Source: Limibacter armeniacum (lineage in GTDB: Bacteria; Bacteroidota; Bacteroidia; Cytophagales; Flammeovirgaceae). Taken from it: a stretch of 64,000 nt of DNA. Positions 62,146 to 64,000 of this stretch are shown here, in pieces. The notes below the pieces were generated by a model, which saw only the letters and a list, made by a program, of their open reading frames with translations, was not told the DNA's origin and ran no database searches. The stretch is from NCBI RefSeq assembly GCF_036880985.1, contig NZ_JBAJNO010000008.1, positions 1,426,001 through 1,490,000 on the forward strand. Direction: 5' to 3'. Positions within the stretch are counted from its first letter, which is position 1. The number at the start of each line of letters is the position of its first letter. The position numbers and the translations under genes are program-made.

Positions 62146-62906
62146 CGGCTTGGTACAAGCTCAATAGTAGCAATGTTGGTGACATGCTCCTGACTGACTA
62201 ATACTGTACGGGTATAGTCTGCATATCCTTCGGCTGTAACAACAAGCTGATAGACGCCAGGAGCAAGGTCACTAACCATAAAACCTCCTAAACTTTTTGT
62301 CTGTGTGGTTGTAATTGGCTCTACAGCGTCTTGGTTATAAACAAGTATTTTGGCTGGGCTGGTAGTTGAAAGTTTACCACTAATGCCTGTGATTGGGTGA
62401 GAAGAAGCACTTAAGGTTGGATGGAAGTTGTAAATCCCAAAGTCATTGATCGATACGGCATTGTTAGATCCAGTGGAAAGATCAATGTTGTAAATTTTAC
62501 CTGATTCTATTCTTTCATCTGTATCGAAAACCAGCTCTTCAGGGATGTTGAGCTTGTATTCCTCATCATTGACCACAATTGAGTTGGCAACACCAAGTGA
62601 AAGCTTTATTTGTTCGATAGTACCTGAAGGGATGCTCCCATAGCCAACCAAAGGCTGTTGGTCAGTATTGTTTAGGTTATGGATAAATGAAGCTCCATCC
62701 AAAGAAATCCATTCCTTGTCATTATTTTCCATTCTTACCCAGACCTCTTTTATATCAAGGTAAATATTATTGTTTGGGTTGGGCGAATCAGCTTTCAGGT
62801 GTACCATAATAGAGGCATTTTCCTTGGGCTCAGGATCATCATTGCTACATGAATACATACAGAAGCTTAACAGAAAGGTAAAAGAGAGGAATGTAAGTTT
62901 GTCCAT
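62142..62906 (-). CDS. DUF4382 lipoprotein
   Basis: 254 residues from the ATG at 62906. The leader DKLTFLSFTFLLSFCMYSC has a lipobox (CMYSC) followed by SNDDPEPKE, the acidic pattern of surface-exposed lipoproteins. The DUF4382 domain opens with ASIMVHLKADSPNPNNNIYL and DIKEVWVRMENNDKEWISL, and a C-terminal carboxypeptidase-regulatory-like beta domain (SLGGFMVSDLAPGVYQLVVT) follows. DUF4382 proteins are secreted proteins of unknown role, often close to surface adhesion or polysaccharide systems. Its 3' end overlaps murF-alr by 4 bp, with no room for a terminator. Confidence 0.85.
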   Translation of the reverse strand: MDKLTFLSFTFLLSFCMYSCSNDDPEPKENASIMVHLKADSPNPNNNIYLDIKEVWVRMENNDKEWISLDGASFIHNLNNTDQQPLVGYGSIPSGTIEQIKLSLGVANSIVVNDEEYKLNIPEELVFDTDERIESGKIYNIDLSTGSNNAVSINDFGIYNFHPTLSASSHPITGISGKLSTTSPAKILVYNQDAVEPITTTQTKSLGGFMVSDLAPGVYQLVVTAEGYADYTRTVLVSQEHVTNIATIELVPSR

Positions 62907-63072
62907 CAGAGTCCTATTGTCAGTTAGATTGCTAAGGCAGAATGAAATTTTAAAAGCATTCATACTGTCTTAGCAACTATCTTTTAACAATAAAACCAGT
63001 TAAAGATTTCCAAATGTTTGGGATTATTTAGCAAACAATAGAACATCATTGAATTGTCCTTTAAAAAAGGTC

Positions 63073-63897
63073 CTATTCAGGAGATTGATCAAAGAATTCA
63101 TCAAAAAACGCCAAATGGTAAGGGACTGACTTATTCCAGTAATCCCAGTTGTGTTCACCCGGTCTTTCCATGTAGATGTGAGGATACTTAAGCTCCAGAA
63201 GCTTTTGATGCAATTGGCGGTTTACCTCAATAAAAAAGTCATCAACACCACAATCTATAAATAGCGTTACCTGGCCATCCTTTAACTTTTCAGCATTGGC
63301 AATAACCGTATGAGATTCCCATACCTGTGTATTGGACTTATAAGGGCCTAACTTTTTGCTAATTTGCCAACTCAAAGGCCAAGGAGTGAAGTCAACTCCT
63401 CCGCTCATGCTAGCTGCTGCCCCAAATGTATCAGCATGTTTGGCAGCAAGGTAAAGTGCACCATGCCCCCCCATACTTAACCCAGTAATGGCTCTGCCTT
63501 TTCTGTCCTGAATAGTGCGGTAATGCTGATCAACCCATTTAACGACTTCCTTACTGATATAGGTCTCAAATTGGCTTTTAGGATCAATGGGGCTGTCAAT
63601 ATACCAGCTATTGAAGTCTCCGTCTGGACAAACGACAATAAGTTGTAGCTCATCTGCATATTTAGATAGCTCAGGGAATGAACTGGTGTAGTTAGAGAAA
63701 TTACCTGAATGTCCGTGTAGCATGTATACTACTGGGAATGACCTGTTAGCATCAGTTTGGTAAGCATCAGGAAGGGTAACTGTTGCTTTCCAGCTTTCGT
63801 TCATAGTGGCGCTGTGAATCGTTACAGTATCTGTTTCTGCTGCAAAGACCGCAACAGAAAGGAGGAGGCTTCCTAGTAAGGTAAAAATGTGTCGCAT
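63073..63897 (-). CDS. Secreted esterase, alpha/beta-hydrolase (esterase D / feruloyl-esterase-like)
   Basis: 274 residues with signal peptide (MRHIFTLLGSLLLSVAVFAA). The oxyanion strand is VVYMLHGHSGNFSNYT and the nucleophile elbow is AITGLSMGGHGALYLAAKH (Ser near residue 141). The acid is probably Asp in IDCGVDDFF and the base His in RPGEHNWDYW. This is the esterase D/PF00756 fold, which includes S-formylglutathione hydrolase, feruloyl esterases and mycolyltransferases; export makes the glutathione role unlikely and favours deacylation of a polysaccharide or other extracellular ester. It is a single-gene unit at the right edge. Confidence 0.9.
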   Translation of the reverse strand: MRHIFTLLGSLLLSVAVFAAETDTVTIHSATMNESWKATVTLPDAYQTDANRSFPVVYMLHGHSGNFSNYTSSFPELSKYADELQLIVVCPDGDFNSWYIDSPIDPKSQFETYISKEVVKWVDQHYRTIQDRKGRAITGLSMGGHGALYLAAKHADTFGAAASMSGGVDFTPWPLSWQISKKLGPYKSNTQVWESHTVIANAEKLKDGQVTLFIDCGVDDFFIEVNRQLHQKLLELKYPHIYMERPGEHNWDYWNKSVPYHLAFFDEFFDQSPE

Positions 63898-63979
63898 TGC
63901 TGAATGGTTTAAAATTGGGAATTAATGGTATGAATTAAAGAAAAAATTGTAAAGGAAGAAAAAATGCACCACAACAAAA

Positions 63980-64000
63980 AAGCCGCAGGATTACTCCAGC
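63980..64000. other. Start of a probable terminator hairpin cut by the window edge
   Basis: AAAAAAGCCGCAGGATTACTC is the left arm plus A-run typical of the bidirectional hairpins elsewhere in this window; the right arm lies beyond the window, so the call is tentative. Confidence 0.35.

Overview
The window looks like chromosomal DNA of a marine or aquatic Bacteroidota, most likely order Cytophagales (Flammeovirga/Marivirga-like). The evidence is: a parA-parB-DUF5683-dapB-lepB run that is typical of this phylum; a fused MurF-alanine racemase; a giant subtilisin with a C-terminal domain of the type IX secretion class; many lipoproteins with acidic residues just after the lipid-bearing cysteine; and several promoters of the phylum-specific form TTG-N17..23-TAnnTTTG. 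Most genes lack a strong Shine-Dalgarno sequence. I cannot place it more finely without a search.

Layout. (1) Positions 1-9.4 kb are an accessory region. A REP-associated tyrosine transposase (RAYT) sits inside a mosaic of short palindromes and long direct repeats. Then come a DUF1697 gene and a secreted GH13 amylase-type enzyme. After a second family of intergenic palindromes there is an IS30-type HTH protein with an unusual C-terminus, a HEPN (AbiU2-like) protein, three or four unrecognised small genes, and a pair of genes that look like polymorphic-toxin immunity genes. (2) 9.4-20 kb: a secreted EEP phosphodiesterase/nuclease, a PLDc_N protein, a GNAT enzyme, a large Asp-box (VPS10/BNR) protein, an orphan umuD divergent from a HIRAN gene with a palindromic operator between its promoter elements, an M16 protease, tandem DUF4136 genes and a BamA-type barrel protein. 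(3) 20-36 kb: the T9SS-type subtilisin, acyl-CoA ligase, prmC, the parA-parB-DUF5683-dapB-lepB block, heptose-7-phosphate kinase and an aminotransferase. (4) 36-46 kb: a glucosaminidase, an M13 lipoprotein peptidase, an ATE-like aminoacyl transferase with an extra C-terminal domain, a TyrA-like dehydrogenase, a TPR protein, and two paralogous lipoproteins bracketing a small barrel protein. (5) 46-64 kb: an FMN reductase, HutG, two MFS transporters, Ung, a PilJ-N/GAF/PAS sensor convergent with a histidine kinase, DUF2254 and SDR genes, an SGNH esterase lipoprotein, MurF-Alr, a DUF4382 lipoprotein and a secreted esterase.

How it fits together. Most of 9.4-64 kb is housekeeping (segregation, lysine/peptidoglycan precursors, secretion, cell-wall turnover, uracil repair) mixed with secreted and outer-membrane proteins. 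The places most likely to hold undescribed biology are the umuD/HIRAN pair with its operator, the RAYT palindrome mosaic, the HEPN/immunity island, and the paralogous surface-lipoprotein trio. No tRNA, rRNA or CRISPR array was seen.
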